DNA of 49,087 nucleotides from Gammaproteobacteria bacterium (GCA_024277755.1 JAJRUN010000095.1:1-49087), one strand, 5' to 3'; counted from the stretch's first letter, positions 30,867 through 42,367 are shown. The notes: generated from the letters alone by a model not told the origin. A program made the numbers and translations.

Positions 30867-31319
30867 TTATCCCACAGCCTTGCGGCGAGATAAAATCAAA
30901 AACAGCCCCAGCAAACTCGTTATCAGGTAAAGCACCGATGAAACACCGTGCAACTGACCAAATTGAGCCGCTGCCTCACTGTCAGGTACGATTCCAGCGA
31001 ATTTCAGTTCCTGCATCATCGGCTGCAATACAAACGCCGAAATCACAACCAGAACCAGCATCAACAGCAAGGCCATTATTCGCCGCTCTTTCAAAAAAGA
31101 GCCCTTCAATTTCAACACGGCAAATGCCAACAGCAAGGTAGCGCAAGCCAGGCCGATATAATTAACCGCTGTAAACATGTGACCAGCCAACTCACCCGCT
31201 AAACGCCTATCATCAAGACTGGCAAACAGAATAGGCGTGACCACATAACCTATCACCCACAAACCACCAACCCACAAAGTTTGCAGTACCGTCTCAATTT
31301 TCCCTGAAATAGCGTTCAC
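30867..31319 (-). CDS. DUF4149 membrane protein
   Basis: A 150-residue inner-membrane protein with four predicted helices, matching DUF4149 (TMEM205-like): LQTLWVGGLWVIGYVVTPILFASL at the start, then HMFTAVNYIGLACA, and a final pair around a loop containing FGQLHGVSSVLYL. The function is unknown. The start is GTG 31319, nine bases after the greA stop; no ATG is available before the first helix. Last gene of carA-carB-greA; a DUF4149-type gene follows greA in Pseudomonas too. Confidence 0.85.
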   Translation of the reverse strand: MNAISGKIETVLQTLWVGGLWVIGYVVTPILFASLDDRRLAGELAGHMFTAVNYIGLACATLLLAFAVLKLKGSFLKERRIMALLLMLVLVVISAFVLQPMMQELKFAGIVPDSEAAAQFGQLHGVSSVLYLITSLLGLFLILSRRKAVG

Positions 31320-31328
31320 AATGTCAAA

Positions 31329-31805
31329 TCAAGTGTAATGGACTGCGACAATTTCATACTCCTTATCACCAATCGGTGCCTTCACAATAACCTCATCACC
31401 CTCCACTTTACCGATGAGTGCACGGGCAACCGGGGAACTGATTGAGATACGGCCCTGACTGATATCTGCTTCAAGATCACCAACGATCTGGTACGTCACG
31501 TTCTGTTCAGTCTCCAGCTCAAGCAATTCGACAGTCACACCAAAAACAACCTTACCAGATGGCGTCAACTTTGAGACATCAATAATCTGCGCTGAAGACA
31601 AGTGTCCTTCCAGCTCAGAAATACGACCTTCACAGAAAGCCTGTTGTTCCTTGGCGGCATGGTATTCAGCATTTTCTTTCAGATCACCATGCTCACGCGC
31701 CTCAGCGATAGCCTGGATAATCCGTGGACGATCTTCACTTTTTAGGCGACTCAATTCTTCACGCAAGCGTTCTGCACCTACTGCAGTCATTGGAACAGTA
31801 CTCAT
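31329..31805 (-). CDS. greA: transcription elongation factor GreA
   Basis: Rescues backtracked RNA polymerase by stimulating transcript cleavage. 158 residues: an N-terminal coiled coil (about 8-75) with the acidic tip around [17 protein letters not shown], and a C-terminal FKBP-like domain ending in YEIVAVHYT. Its ATG overlaps the carB stop by four bases (ATGA), so it is translationally coupled to carB, an arrangement known from Pseudomonas. Confidence 0.97.
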   Translation of the reverse strand: MSTVPMTAVGAERLREELSRLKSEDRPRIIQAIAEAREHGDLKENAEYHAAKEQQAFCEGRISELEGHLSSAQIIDVSKLTPSGKVVFGVTVELLELETEQNVTYQIVGDLEADISQGRISISSPVARALIGKVEGDEVIVKAPIGDKEYEIVAVHYT

Positions 31806-34800
31806 ACAGACAACTCCTTGTGCAAGTCTTGTAAACAGTTAACTTCATATTTATCGGCATATTTGATTGCCTTACACATGGCTCGACCACCGGCCAGTGT
31901 AGTTGCATACGTCACTTTATGCTGCAAAACAGCACGACGAATAGTAAAGGAATCAGCAATTGCCTGGCGCCCTTCTGTGGTATTAACAATCAAACTAATC
32001 TCATCATTTTTAATCATATCGACAATATGTGGTCGACCTTCATTAACCTTATTGACGGCCGAACAAGGCACACCTTCAACATTCAAAACCTCGGCAGTAC
32101 CGCGGGTAGAACACACTTCAAAACCCAACTCAACCAACTCACGGGCGATCTGTATCACCCCACCCTTATCGGCATCACGAACACTGACAAAAGCCTTACC
32201 TGAAGATGGCAGCACAACACCCGCACCACGCTGCGACTTGGCAAAGGCCTCGGCGAAACTACGCCCAACCCCCATCACCTCACCAGTGGATTTCATCTCT
32301 GGCCCAAGAATTGGATCAACACCTGGGAATTTCACAAACGGAAATACAGCCTCTTTAACAGCATAGTAAGGCGGTACAATCTCAACAGTAAAACCTTGCT
32401 CTTTCAAACTCTGACCGGCCATGCACCGAGCTGCAATCTTCGCCAACGGCTGGCCAATCGCCTTGGAGACAAACGGCACAGTACGCGAGGCACGTGGATT
32501 CACTTCAATCACATAGATCTTGCCATCCTGAATCGCAAACTGCACATTCATCAGCCCGACCACATTAAGTCCACGCGCCATTTTCAGTACCTGATCACGC
32601 AGCTCGGCCTGATGTTCATCTGAAACACTGTACGGCGGCAATGAACATGCAGAATCACCCGAATGAACGCCGGCCTGTTCAATATGTTCCAACACACCAC
32701 CAATAACCACATCAGTACCATCACAGATAGCATCCACATCCAGCTCCACCGCATTATCAAGAAAGCGGTCCAACAGGATTGGCGAATCGTTAGAGACCTG
32801 CACTGCATTTTGCATATAATTAAGCAGGCCTTCTTCACTGTAGATGATTTCCATCGCCCGCCCACCCAGTACATATGAAGGACGCACCACCAACGGAAAT
32901 CCCATCTTTCTTGCGGCATCAACCGCCTCTTCGGCGTTGCGAGCAGTACAATTAGGCGGCTGCAATAAATCAAGCTCGTGCAGCAACTTTTGAAAACGCT
33001 CGCGATCTTCAGCAAGATCGATAGCATCAGGGCTTGTACCAATGATTGGTGCACCTGCCACTTCCAGCGGGCCAGCCAGTTTCAGAGGCGTCTGACCACC
33101 GTACTGAACAATAATGCCTTTTGGATTTTCTTTATGCACAATCTCAAGCACATCTTCCAGCGTCAGCGGCTCAAAATAGAGGCGATCAGAAGTATCATAG
33201 TCCGTTGAAACGGTCTCAGGATTACAGTTGACCATAATAGTTTCATAGCCATCTTCACGCATCGCCAAGGCGGCATGAACACAGCAGTAATCAAATTCAA
33301 TACCCTGGCCAATTCGATTCGGACCACCACCCAGAACCATGATTTTGTTATTAGACGTTGGCTCAGACTCACACTCTTCTTCATAAGTGGAATACATATA
33401 GGCCGTGGCTGTTGCAAACTCAGCCGCACAGGAATCAACCCGTTTATAGACCGGGCGGACACCGAGGTCATGGCGCAGCTGACGCAACTCATCTTCCTTA
33501 CACCCCAGCAGCGTAGCCAAACGACGATCTGAAAAACCCTTTCGTTTCAAATCGTAGATACGCGACCTATCAAGCACCGCCATACCCTGCTGACGCACCC
33601 GCGCTTCTTCAAGAATCAGGTCATCAATCTGCACCAGAAACCACGGATCGATACGACTAAATTCATGCACCTCATCCATGCTCCAGCCAGCACGGAAGGC
33701 ATCCCCTACATACCACAGACGTTCAGGCCCAGGCATCTTCAATTCATGGCGTAGCTTGGTTTTCAGATCATCTTCATTGATGGTATCCAAATCGAGCATT
33801 TCATCCAAACCGTCAACATCAGTTTCAAGACCACGCAAAGCCTTTTGCAAAGACTCCTGCAAGGTACGACCAATCGCCATCACCTCACCCACAGACTTCA
33901 TCTGTGTGCCCAGCAAAGGCTCAGCCTGAGGAAATTTTTCAAAGGTGAAACGCGGCACCTTGGTGACGACATAATCAATCGATGGTTCAAACGAAGCAGG
34001 TGTAGCACCGCCAGTAATCTCATTTTTCAATTCATCCAGGGTATACCCCACCGCCAACTTGGCAGCCACCCTTGCAATCGGAAAACCGGTTGCCTTTGAC
34101 GCCAGTGCCGATGAACGAGACACACGCGGATTCATCTCGATAACGATCATGCTACCATCTTTTGGATCAATAGCAAACTGGACGTTAGAACCGCCCGTAT
34201 CAACACCGATTTCACGCAACACTGCCAATGAGGCATTACGCATGATTTGATATTCTTTATCTGTCAGGGTCTGGGCCGGGGCAACCGTGATTGAGTCACC
34301 CGTATGCACCCCCATAGGGTCAATGTTTTCAATCGAGCAGATGATGATGCAATTATCGTTACGGTCACGCACCACCTCCATCTCGAACTCTTTCCAGCCA
34401 ATAATGGACTCTTCCACCAACAGTTCACTGGTCGGCGACAGGTCAAGACCACGCTCGCAGATTTCAACAAATTCCTCTTTGTTATAAGCAATGCCACCAC
34501 CACTACCACCCATGGTGAAAGAAGGGCGAATAATAGTCGGAAAGCCAACCGTTTCCTGCACAGCAAAGGCCTCTTCCAGCGTGTGAGCCACCGCTGCCTT
34601 GGGCATGTCCAGACCAATCTTCCGCATTGCCTTGGCAAACAGCTCGCGATCTTCCGCCTTATTGATGGCATCACGATCAGCACCAATCATCTCAACATTG
34701 TGCTTTTCCAACACGCCTTCACGTGCCAGGTCCAGCGCACAGTTCAATGCCGTCTGGCCGCCCATGGTCGGCAACAACGCATCCGGTTTTTCTTTCTCAA

Positions 34801-35032
34801 TAATCTGAGCAACCGTCTGCCAGGTAATCGGCTCAATGTAGGTGGCATCAGCCATGTCCGGGTCAGTCATGATGGTAGCTGGATTGGAGTTCACTAGAAT
34901 GACGCGATAACCCTCCTCACGCAGTGCCTTACAGGCCTGAGCGCCAGAGTAATCAAATTCACAGGCCTGACCGATCACAATAGGCCCAGCGCCGATAATC
35001 AGGATACTTTTAATGTCAGTACGTTTTGGCAT
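31802..35032 (-). CDS. carB: carbamoyl-phosphate synthase large subunit
   Basis: Makes carbamoyl phosphate from bicarbonate, ATP and ammonia channelled from CarA, for arginine and pyrimidines. The 1076 residues hold two homologous ATP-grasp halves, beginning [22 protein letters not shown] and [22 protein letters not shown], an oligomerisation domain between them, and a C-terminal MGS-like allosteric domain (from about 940, [13 protein letters not shown]). ATG 35032 is 22 bp after carA. No intervening orf is present. Confidence 0.98.
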   Translation of the reverse strand: MPKRTDIKSILIIGAGPIVIGQACEFDYSGAQACKALREEGYRVILVNSNPATIMTDPDMADATYIEPITWQTVAQIIEKEKPDALLPTMGGQTALNCALDLAREGVLEKHNVEMIGADRDAINKAEDRELFAKAMRKIGLDMPKAAVAHTLEEAFAVQETVGFPTIIRPSFTMGGSGGGIAYNKEEFVEICERGLDLSPTSELLVEESIIGWKEFEMEVVRDRNDNCIIICSIENIDPMGVHTGDSITVAPAQTLTDKEYQIMRNASLAVLREIGVDTGGSNVQFAIDPKDGSMIVIEMNPRVSRSSALASKATGFPIARVAAKLAVGYTLDELKNEITGGATPASFEPSIDYVVTKVPRFTFEKFPQAEPLLGTQMKSVGEVMAIGRTLQESLQKALRGLETDVDGLDEMLDLDTINEDDLKTKLRHELKMPGPERLWYVGDAFRAGWSMDEVHEFSRIDPWFLVQIDDLILEEARVRQQGMAVLDRSRIYDLKRKGFSDRRLATLLGCKEDELRQLRHDLGVRPVYKRVDSCAAEFATATAYMYSTYEEECESEPTSNNKIMVLGGGPNRIGQGIEFDYCCVHAALAMREDGYETIMVNCNPETVSTDYDTSDRLYFEPLTLEDVLEIVHKENPKGIIVQYGGQTPLKLAGPLEVAGAPIIGTSPDAIDLAEDRERFQKLLHELDLLQPPNCTARNAEEAVDAARKMGFPLVVRPSYVLGGRAMEIIYSEEGLLNYMQNAVQVSNDSPILLDRFLDNAVELDVDAICDGTDVVIGGVLEHIEQAGVHSGDSACSLPPYSVSDEHQAELRDQVLKMARGLNVVGLMNVQFAIQDGKIYVIEVNPRASRTVPFVSKAIGQPLAKIAARCMAGQSLKEQGFTVEIVPPYYAVKEAVFPFVKFPGVDPILGPEMKSTGEVMGVGRSFAEAFAKSQRGAGVVLPSSGKAFVSVRDADKGGVIQIARELVELGFEVCSTRGTAEVLNVEGVPCSAVNKVNEGRPHIVDMIKNDEISLIVNTTEGRQAIADSFTIRRAVLQHKVTYATTLAGGRAMCKAIKYADKYEVNCLQDLHKELSV

Positions 35033-35054
35033 TATTCAACTCGATTGCTTGTAC

Positions 35055-36203
35055 TTAAGATTGTTTGGCTGCTTGAATCAATTCGATGAAATGATCGAAC
35101 AATGGTGCCGCATCATGTGGGCCAGGACTGGCTTCAGGATGACCCTGAAAACTGAACGCCGCCACATCGGTACGATGAATACCCTGCAACGAACCGTCAA
35201 ACAGCGAACGGTGCGTAGCACGCAGATTCGCTGGCAGGCTCGCCTCATCCACAGCAAAGCCATGATTCTGACTGGTAATCATGACGCGTTTGGCTTCATC
35301 ATCAAACACCGGATGGTTGCTACCATGATGGCCAAACTTCATCTTCACCGTTTTAGCACCACTGGCCAGAGCCAGCAACTGATGACCCAGGCAAATACCA
35401 AACACAGGCACCTTGGTTTGCAAAAGCTCTTTGATGGCAGCAATGGCGTAATCGCATGGCTCCGGATCACCGGGACCATTAGAGAGAAAAACACCATCGG
35501 GATTCATTGCCAGCACTTCGCTGGCGGGAGTCTGGGCTGGCACAACCGTCAAACGACAACCACGGTCCACCAACATACGCAGAATATTGCGCTTCACGCC
35601 ATAATCATAAGCAACCACATGGTGAGGCAGATTTTCTTCAATAGGATGCGGCGCGTCAGGCAGGCCTGTCTTGATTTCCCAGCTGCCCTGAGCCCATTCA
35701 AACGGCTGACGGGTGGTCACCTCCCTGGCCAGATCCAAGCCCTTAAGACCACCAAAACCTTTGGCGGCAGCCAGGGCTGCTGCTTCATCCAGGTCAGCAC
35801 CGGCCACGACACAACCGGCTTGAGCACCCTTTTGACGCAAGATACGGGTCAATTTTCGAGTGTCAATATCAGCAATCGCCACCACATTGTGACGTTTAAG
35901 ATATACATCCAGCCGCTCTTGCTTGCGCCAGCTGCTGGCAATCAAAGGCAAGTCACGGATCACCAGGCCACTGGCGACAATCTCGCCAGACTCTTCATCT
36001 TCACTATTCACACCGACATTGCCGATGTGCGGGTAGGTCAGGGTAACGATCTGACGACAATAGGAAGGGTCAGTGAGGACTTCCTGGTAGCCCGTCATTG
36101 AGGTGTTAAACACCACCTCACCAACAGTCTGCCCTTCCGCACCAATGGCTTTACCATAGAAGGCAGTACCATCTTCCAAGACTAACAAGGCCGACTTTTC
36201 CAA
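35055..36203 (-). CDS. carA: carbamoyl-phosphate synthase small subunit
   Basis: Glutamine amidotransferase subunit that feeds ammonia to CarB. The N-terminal half starts [20 protein letters not shown], and the class I GATase half has the nucleophile Cys in [13 protein letters not shown] and the His-Glu pair in [11 protein letters not shown]. 382 residues. The start is TTG 36203, chosen because GGAGG lies 5 bases upstream and the protein aligns from residue 1; the nearby ATG at 36208 is out of frame. UUG initiation of carA is also known in E. coli. The leader contains a terminator-like hairpin. Confidence 0.97.
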   Translation of the reverse strand: MEKSALLVLEDGTAFYGKAIGAEGQTVGEVVFNTSMTGYQEVLTDPSYCRQIVTLTYPHIGNVGVNSEDEESGEIVASGLVIRDLPLIASSWRKQERLDVYLKRHNVVAIADIDTRKLTRILRQKGAQAGCVVAGADLDEAAALAAAKGFGGLKGLDLAREVTTRQPFEWAQGSWEIKTGLPDAPHPIEENLPHHVVAYDYGVKRNILRMLVDRGCRLTVVPAQTPASEVLAMNPDGVFLSNGPGDPEPCDYAIAAIKELLQTKVPVFGICLGHQLLALASGAKTVKMKFGHHGSNHPVFDDEAKRVMITSQNHGFAVDEASLPANLRATHRSLFDGSLQGIHRTDVAAFSFQGHPEASPGPHDAAPLFDHFIELIQAAKQS

Positions 36204-36226
36204 TTCATCCTCCAGGAGCTAGCTGC

Positions 36227-36259
36227 AAAAAGCGGGGTGGTTCTCACGACCCACCCCGC
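36227..36259 (-). terminator. intrinsic terminator in the carA leader (candidate attenuator)
   Basis: On the minus strand GCGGGGTGG pairs perfectly with CCACCCCGC (9 bp, arms at 36251-36259 and 36232-36240) around a 10-nt loop and is followed directly by TTTTT. It lies 24 bp before the carA TTG and downstream of the carA promoter, so it would end transcripts before carA unless antiterminated. The dapB stop has its own terminator further upstream, which makes a pure dapB role less likely. Confidence 0.65.
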
Positions 36260-36287
36260 CTTCAAATACTGATACAAAATCGGCCAA

Positions 36288-36316
36288 ATTTTACTTTAGA
36301 TAAGCGCCTCTGTCCA
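36288..36316 (-). promoter_or_regulatory. sigma70-type promoter of carAB-greA
   Basis: TGGACA at 36311-36316 (5 of 6), 17-bp spacer, TAAAAT at 36288-36293 (5 of 6) on the minus strand. The start would be near 36281, leaving a leader of about 78 nt that includes the hairpin at 36227-36259. I did not see a clear ArgR box. Confidence 0.6.
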
Positions 36317-36329
36317 CGAGCATCTACTG

Positions 36330-37174
<845 letters not shown>

Positions 37175-37187
37175 TCAGAACCAGGAA

Positions 37188-38342
37188 CTACGGCTTCAGC
37201 TCTTCAAAAAATTTTTTCACACCTTTAAACCAACTGCTGGAACGCGGGCTATGCTTACCATCTCCTTCTTCTGTGGCCTGCTGAAACTGCTCCAGCAATT
37301 CCTTTTGTTTGCGATTCAGGTGGACTGGGGTCTCTATTTCCACCCGACACATCAAGTCACCAACAGCACCGCCGTGCACAGACTTAACACCCTTGCCACG
37401 CAATCGAAACACCTTGCTGGTTTGTGTCTCAGCCGGAATTTTTAATTTCACCCGTCCACCCAGAGTTGGCACATCCAGCTCCCCCCCCAACGCAGCAGTG
37501 ACAAAACTGATTGGCATCTCACAGAAAAGATCATTATCTTCGCGACTAAAAATGGCGTGCGGACGCACCTTGACCTGCACATACAAATCACCCGCCGGGC
37601 CACCATTTTCACCCGCCTCACCTTCACCCGCCAGACGGATTCGGTCACCGGTATCAACACCGGCAGGAATCTTCACCGACAGGGTTTTCTGTTCTTTAAC
37701 CCGTCCTTGACCATGACAACTGCCGCAAGGATCTTTGATCACCTTGCCCTTGCCATGACAGTGAGGACAGGTTTGCTGCAAGGAAAAGAACCCCTGTTGC
37801 ACCCGCACCTGACCATGACCACCACAGGTAGAACAAACAGTCGGACTGCTGCCTTTTTTGGCCCCAGAACCGTTACAAGGTTTACACTTCACATGCGTGG
37901 GCACACGAATTTTTACCGTCGTACCCGACACAGCTTCTTCCAGACTCAAATCCAGATTGTAACGCAGATCAGCACCACGATAGACGTTTGCACCGCCGCC
38001 AGCACCGCCACGGGCACCACCAAAAATATCACCAAACACATCGCCAAACACATCGCCGAAATTACCTGCCCCTGCCCCCGCACCACCAAAACCTGGCCCG
38101 CCGCCCCCGGCAGAAGAATCCACCCCTGCATGACCAAACTGGTCATAGGCGGTGCGTTTTTGGGCATTCGAGAGAACCTCATAGGCCTGCTTGGCCTCCT
38201 TAAACTTCTCTTCTGCCTCGGCATTATCAGGGTTACGATCAGGGTGGTATTTCTGAGCTGCACGGCGATAGGCCTTTTTAATATCAGCTTCGCTGGCGTT
38301 TTTCGCCACCCCTAAAATTTCGTATAAATCTCGTTTGGCCAT
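37188..38342 (-). CDS. dnaJ: chaperone DnaJ
   Basis: Hsp40 co-chaperone that delivers clients to DnaK and stimulates its ATPase. The J domain carries HPD in [12 protein letters not shown], followed by a Gly/Phe-rich stretch, four CxxCxGxG zinc motifs ([32 protein letters not shown]) and the C-terminal client domains. I start at ATG 38342 (384 residues, [12 protein letters not shown]); the TTG five codons upstream is not supported. The gene holds a run of eight G on its coding strand. It follows dnaK by 118 bp, with a strong stem-loop between. Confidence 0.97.
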   Translation of the reverse strand: MAKRDLYEILGVAKNASEADIKKAYRRAAQKYHPDRNPDNAEAEEKFKEAKQAYEVLSNAQKRTAYDQFGHAGVDSSAGGGGPGFGGAGAGAGNFGDVFGDVFGDIFGGARGGAGGGANVYRGADLRYNLDLSLEEAVSGTTVKIRVPTHVKCKPCNGSGAKKGSSPTVCSTCGGHGQVRVQQGFFSLQQTCPHCHGKGKVIKDPCGSCHGQGRVKEQKTLSVKIPAGVDTGDRIRLAGEGEAGENGGPAGDLYVQVKVRPHAIFSREDNDLFCEMPISFVTAALGGELDVPTLGGRVKLKIPAETQTSKVFRLRGKGVKSVHGGAVGDLMCRVEIETPVHLNRKQKELLEQFQQATEEGDGKHSPRSSSWFKGVKKFFEELKP

Positions 38343-38404
38343 AAACCTAAGTTTCAATTATTCACAATGCCATTGAGGCATTTTCAGTTCTCTAACACGC
38401 AACA

Positions 38405-38431
38405 ACAGGCGCGGTCAAAGACCACGCCTGT
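38405..38431 (-). terminator. stem-loop between dnaK and dnaJ (possible attenuator)
   Basis: A 12-bp stem (ACAGGCGTGGTC with GACCGCGCCTGT, one U-G pair in the minus-strand RNA) closed by a TTT loop, 29 nt after the dnaK stop. What follows is TGTTGCG rather than a true U tract, so it would pause or partly terminate, or stabilise dnaK mRNA after processing. Either would give more DnaK than DnaJ. Confidence 0.5.
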
Positions 38432-38460
38432 CATCACCTTACACCACTGTACTTACCGAC

Positions 38461-40389
38461 TTATTTTTTGTCGTCTTTAACTTCCTCAAACTCGGCGTCA
38501 ACCACATCATCCTTAGCCGCTGACTCGGTCTCTGCCTCAGGCTGAGCCTCAGCTGCTGCACCTTCAGCACCCTTCTGCGCATAAACACGCTCGGCCAGCT
38601 TGCCAGAGATTTCAGTCAAGGCCTGAGTCTTGGCTTCGATGTCATCCTTATCATCACCCTTCATCGCTTCTTTCAGGGTCTCAATTGCAGATTCAATGTT
38701 TTTCTTCTCTTCTGCTTCAACCTGCTCACCCAGCTCTTCCATGGACTTGGTGGTGGCATGAATCATACCGTCAGCGGTGTTGCGCACGGTCACCAGCTCG
38801 TGGAACTTACGATCTTCCTCAGCATGAGCCTCGGCATCTTTGACCATATTTTCAACGTCTTCGTCAGACAACCCTGAAGAGGCCTTGATCACAATCGACG
38901 TTTCTTTACCTGATGCCTTATCCTTGGCTGAAACATTCAAAATACCATTGGCATCAATATCAAAAGTCACGTCGATCTGCGGTACACCGCGTGGTGCAGG
39001 TGGAATATCGCCCAGATCAAAACGACCCAAAGATTTATTACCTGCCGCCTGCTCACGCTCACCCTGCATCACGTGCACGGTAACAGCTGTCTGATTGTCA
39101 TCAGCCGTCGAGAAGACCTGATTAGCCTTGGTTGGAATCGTTGTATTCTTGTCGATCAACTTGGTCATCACACCGCCCATGGTTTCGATACCCAGCGACA
39201 GCGGTGTAACATCAAGCAGCAACACATCTTTAACTTCACCACCCAACACACCGCCCTGGATTGCAGCGCCTACAGCAACCGCTTCATCAGGATTAACATC
39301 TCTGCGAGGCTCTTTACCGAAGAACGCCTCTACCGCCGCCTGAACTTTAGGCATACGCGTCTGACCACCCACCAGGATGACATCATCAATTTCTGAGGCT
39401 GACAGACCGGCATCTTGCAAAGCAGTACGACAAGGCTCAATCGTGCGTGTCACCAGATCATCAACCAGTGACTCAAGCTTGGCGCGCGTCAGTTTGATAT
39501 TCAGATGTTTAGGCCCGGTGGCATCGGCGGTGATGTATGGCAGATTGACATCCGTCTGCTGACTGGATGACAACTCAATCTTGGTCTTTTCAGCCGCCTC
39601 TTTCAGGCGTTGCAAGGCCATTGGGTCGCTATGCAGATCAATACCACTCTCTTTCTTAAACTCATCAGACAGGTAATCGATCAAACGCACATCAAAATCT
39701 TCACCGCCCAGAAAGGTATCACCGTTAGTGGAGAACACTTCGATCTGGTGCTCACCTTCGATTTCGGCAATTTCGATAATATAAACGTCAAACGTACCCC
39801 CCCCCAGGTCATAAACCACAATCTTGCGATCACCTTCTTTTTTATCCATGCCATAGGCCAAGGCGGCGGCGGTCGGCTCATTGATAATGCGCTTTACATC
39901 CAGACCCGCGATCTTGCCAGCATCCTTGGTGGCCTGACGCTGTGAATCATTAAAGTATGCAGGCACAGTGACAACCGCTTCAGTCACTTCTTCACCAAGG
40001 TAATCTTCAGCTGTCTTTTTCATCTTCATCAAAACGCGGGCAGAGATTTCAGGGGCGGCCATCTTCTTGCCATTCACCTCAACCCAGGCATCACCATTGT
40101 CGGCTTCGACAATATTGTATGGCACCATTTTAATGTCTTTCTGAACTTCTTTATCTTTAAAGCGACGACCGATCAGACGCTTGATGGCATACAAAGTATT
40201 CGCCGGGTTAGTCACCGCCTGACGCTTGGCAGACTGACCTACCAGCACTTCATTATCATCGGCATACGCAATAATCGAGGGAGTTGTGCGGTCGCCCTCG
40301 CTACTTTCAATAACACGTGGCTTACCACCTTCCATCACTGCCACACAGGAATTGGTAGTACCCAGGTCAATACCTATTATTTTGCCCAT
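38461..40389 (-). CDS. dnaK: chaperone DnaK
   Basis: Hsp70 chaperone, 642 residues. The nucleotide-binding domain shows [14 protein letters not shown], the phosphate-2 motif DLGGGTFDV and the adenosine loop [13 protein letters not shown]. The substrate domain starts around [17 protein letters not shown], and the tail ends in [10 protein letters not shown]. At the phosphate-2 motif the protein reads FDVYIIEI where FDVSIIEI or FDISIIEI is usual, next to a run of nine G. ATG 40389 has GGAG 8 bases upstream. It has its own sigma32-type promoter. Confidence 0.98.
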   Translation of the reverse strand: MGKIIGIDLGTTNSCVAVMEGGKPRVIESSEGDRTTPSIIAYADDNEVLVGQSAKRQAVTNPANTLYAIKRLIGRRFKDKEVQKDIKMVPYNIVEADNGDAWVEVNGKKMAAPEISARVLMKMKKTAEDYLGEEVTEAVVTVPAYFNDSQRQATKDAGKIAGLDVKRIINEPTAAALAYGMDKKEGDRKIVVYDLGGGTFDVYIIEIAEIEGEHQIEVFSTNGDTFLGGEDFDVRLIDYLSDEFKKESGIDLHSDPMALQRLKEAAEKTKIELSSSQQTDVNLPYITADATGPKHLNIKLTRAKLESLVDDLVTRTIEPCRTALQDAGLSASEIDDVILVGGQTRMPKVQAAVEAFFGKEPRRDVNPDEAVAVGAAIQGGVLGGEVKDVLLLDVTPLSLGIETMGGVMTKLIDKNTTIPTKANQVFSTADDNQTAVTVHVMQGEREQAAGNKSLGRFDLGDIPPAPRGVPQIDVTFDIDANGILNVSAKDKASGKETSIVIKASSGLSDEDVENMVKDAEAHAEEDRKFHELVTVRNTADGMIHATTKSMEELGEQVEAEEKKNIESAIETLKEAMKGDDKDDIEAKTQALTEISGKLAERVYAQKGAEGAAAEAQPEAETESAAKDDVVDAEFEEVKDDKK

Positions 40390-40453
40390 TGCTTGTTCTC
40401 CATAAAGTAAATCTTAAATTCATTGTCTTGTCGTTTAACGACGCTTTCCCAAC

Positions 40454-40482
40454 ATATGGGGACTAGCTAAATCAATTTCAAG
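40454..40482 (-). promoter_or_regulatory. sigma32-type promoter for dnaK
   Basis: CTTGAA at 40477-40482, 15-bp spacer, CCCCATAT at 40454-40461 on the minus strand, matching the RpoH consensus (CTTGAA, 13-17, CCCCATnT). The -35 overlaps the grpE stop codon. The leader to the dnaK ATG is about 60 nt. Confidence 0.8.
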
Positions 40483-41113
40483 CCATTTCATCGACACTAT
40501 TTTCACCGGTTGGCTGATCAGCCAGGGCAGAGCCCGATTTGGCACTGGTCACCACCACCATCGCCGGGCGCACCAGACGCTCATTCAGCAGATAGCCTTT
40601 TTGAAACACTGTAATAACCGTGTTGGGCTTAATATCGGGCACTTCCTGCATCGACATTGCCTGATGTAATTCGGGATCGAACGGCTGATCCACAGGATCA
40701 ACCTCGACAACACCAAATTTGGCCAACACATCAGCCATCATTTTTATGGTTAGATCAATACCTTCGCTAACCTTGGTCAAATCACTATCTTCCACCTTGG
40801 CTGCGACACCACCCATCTCAAGACTGTCTTTTACCGGCAGCAGCTCATTGACAAATTTTTCCAGGGCAAACTTATGCGCGCCCTGAACATCACGTTCAGC
40901 GCGGCGGCGAACATTTTCCAGCTCAGCCTGCACCCTCAACACCTGATCACGCTGTTCATCAGCTTTGGCCTCAGCGTCCTGCAAGCGTTGCATCAACTCA
41001 TCGTAACCAGGACCCGCCTCGGCACTGACCTCCTCAACCACCTCAGCCGTAACCGCTTCAATATTTTCCTGGGATTCCATTGCTTCATTGTTCTCGTTTG
41101 ATTTTTTTGTCAT
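40478..41113 (-). CDS. grpE: nucleotide exchange factor GrpE
   Basis: Releases ADP from DnaK. After an acidic N-terminus comes a long helix/coiled coil (about 38-95, with RVQAELENVRRRAERDV), then the C-terminal beta domain ending in GYLLNERLVRPAMVVVT. I start at ATG 41113 (211 residues) with GAGG 10 bases upstream; the frame is open to GTG 41170 but those residues are not family-like. It lies between hrcA and dnaK, with its own sigma32-type promoter. Confidence 0.96.
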   Translation of the reverse strand: MTKKSNENNEAMESQENIEAVTAEVVEEVSAEAGPGYDELMQRLQDAEAKADEQRDQVLRVQAELENVRRRAERDVQGAHKFALEKFVNELLPVKDSLEMGGVAAKVEDSDLTKVSEGIDLTIKMMADVLAKFGVVEVDPVDQPFDPELHQAMSMQEVPDIKPNTVITVFQKGYLLNERLVRPAMVVVTSAKSGSALADQPTGENSVDEMA

Positions 41114-41201
41114 GATCTCTGGCCTCTCACTCAAAAACACGCCCAGTCCCGGCGGGCGACATAATATCACTTAAAGAAGTACTGGTTATTTTCTGAAGGG
41201 A

Positions 41202-41229
41202 ATATGGGGGTAGTTAACGCTGATTCAAG
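41202..41229 (-). promoter_or_regulatory. sigma32-type promoter for grpE
   Basis: CTTGAA at 41224-41229, 14-bp spacer, CCCCATAT at 41202-41209 on the minus strand. The -35 is made by the last codons of hrcA and the -10 lies just past its stop, so heat-shock transcription of grpE can start independently of hrcA. Confidence 0.78.
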
Positions 41230-42260
41230 GCATAACCCAATAATTTTGCCGTAACATCAACGATGGGAATAACGCGCTCATAAGCCATACGGGTCGGGCC
41301 AATCACCCCCAACACCCCCAGACACTGACCATCGACCTCATACGGAGCCGTCACCACACTACATTCATCCAAAACCTGATAACCAGACTCTTCACCGATA
41401 AACAGCTTTACCCCTTTTGACTGCATGCTGCTATCCAACAAATAAAGAATGTCCTGCTTGGCATTAAAGGCCTCAAACAGCTGCCGCAAGCGATCCACAT
41501 GAGATAGACCTGAACAGCCCATCAGATTAGTCTGACCCGCCATAACATAATCCCCCTTACCTTCACCGGCGGATTCAAACACTTTGCCCGCCATTTCAAT
41601 AGCCGACTGCATCAGAGTATCCATATCCGCCTTGGCCTCACGCATCTCACTCAACAGGGTTTCACGCACCGCTGCCAAGCCTTTACCGGCAAATGCTGAA
41701 TTAAGATAATTAGCAATTTTCTCCAGCTCCGGCTTAGCGTATTCCCGTTCGGTATCAACAACGACATTGCGCACATCAGACGAGCTAATCACCAAAATTG
41801 CCAACACCCGCTTTGCAGACAAACGCATAAATTCAATGTGTTGCAAGGCCATTCCTGCCTGATTTGGCACCATCACCACCCCGGCCAAATGACTCACCTC
41901 AGACAACAAGCCTGAGGCACGACTGATCAACGCTTCAGTATTTTGCTCAGAGGCACCACTCAACTCCTGCTCAATCCGCCTGACCTCGCTGGGCCGCAAC
42001 GGATTCACCTTCAGCAGACTATCAACAAAAATACGATAACCCTTGGCCGTAGGTATGCGACCAGATGAGGTGTGCGGCGACACAATCAGGCCAAGGTTTT
42101 CCAGATCAGCCATCACATGGCGCACCGTGGCCGGGCTGACATCCAGCTTTGAATCCGTTGCCAGATTGCGCGACCCCACCGGCTGACCCTGCTGGATATA
42201 AGTTTCAATCAAACTTCTCAGCAGATACTGAGATCGCTCATTAAGATCATCAATAACCAT
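41214..42260 (-). CDS. hrcA: heat-inducible transcription repressor HrcA
   Basis: Repressor that binds CIRCE operators and depends on GroEL for folding. 348 residues: an N-terminal winged helix (LLRSLIETYIQQGQPVGSRNLA, then SPATVRHVMADLENLGLI), a GAF-like middle with HIEFMRLSAKRVLAILV, and the usual C-terminal VVTAPYEVDGQCLGVLGVIGPTRMAYERVIPIVD. No CIRCE sequence is visible upstream of hrcA, grpE, dnaK or dnaJ, so its target is probably groESL elsewhere. It is divergent from nadK. Confidence 0.96.
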   Translation of the reverse strand: MVIDDLNERSQYLLRSLIETYIQQGQPVGSRNLATDSKLDVSPATVRHVMADLENLGLIVSPHTSSGRIPTAKGYRIFVDSLLKVNPLRPSEVRRIEQELSGASEQNTEALISRASGLLSEVSHLAGVVMVPNQAGMALQHIEFMRLSAKRVLAILVISSSDVRNVVVDTEREYAKPELEKIANYLNSAFAGKGLAAVRETLLSEMREAKADMDTLMQSAIEMAGKVFESAGEGKGDYVMAGQTNLMGCSGLSHVDRLRQLFEAFNAKQDILYLLDSSMQSKGVKLFIGEESGYQVLDECSVVTAPYEVDGQCLGVLGVIGPTRMAYERVIPIVDVTAKLLGYALNQR

Positions 42261-42338
42261 AGTAAAAACTTCTGACTCGACCAGGATTCAAATTCACTGC
42301 CAAGATACTACACTGACAACCACGCCATAGTGCGCAAA

Positions 42339-42367
42339 AAACTATCAATCCCCCCCAATACTGTCAA
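42339..42367 (-). promoter_or_regulatory. sigma70-type promoter for hrcA
   Basis: A perfect TTGACA at 42362-42367, 17-bp spacer, TAGTTT at 42339-42344 (3 of 6) on the minus strand, about 80 bp before the hrcA ATG. The spacer contains a run of seven G, so a one-base slip would change the spacing. The same 166-bp gap must hold the nadK promoter, which I could not identify. Confidence 0.45.
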
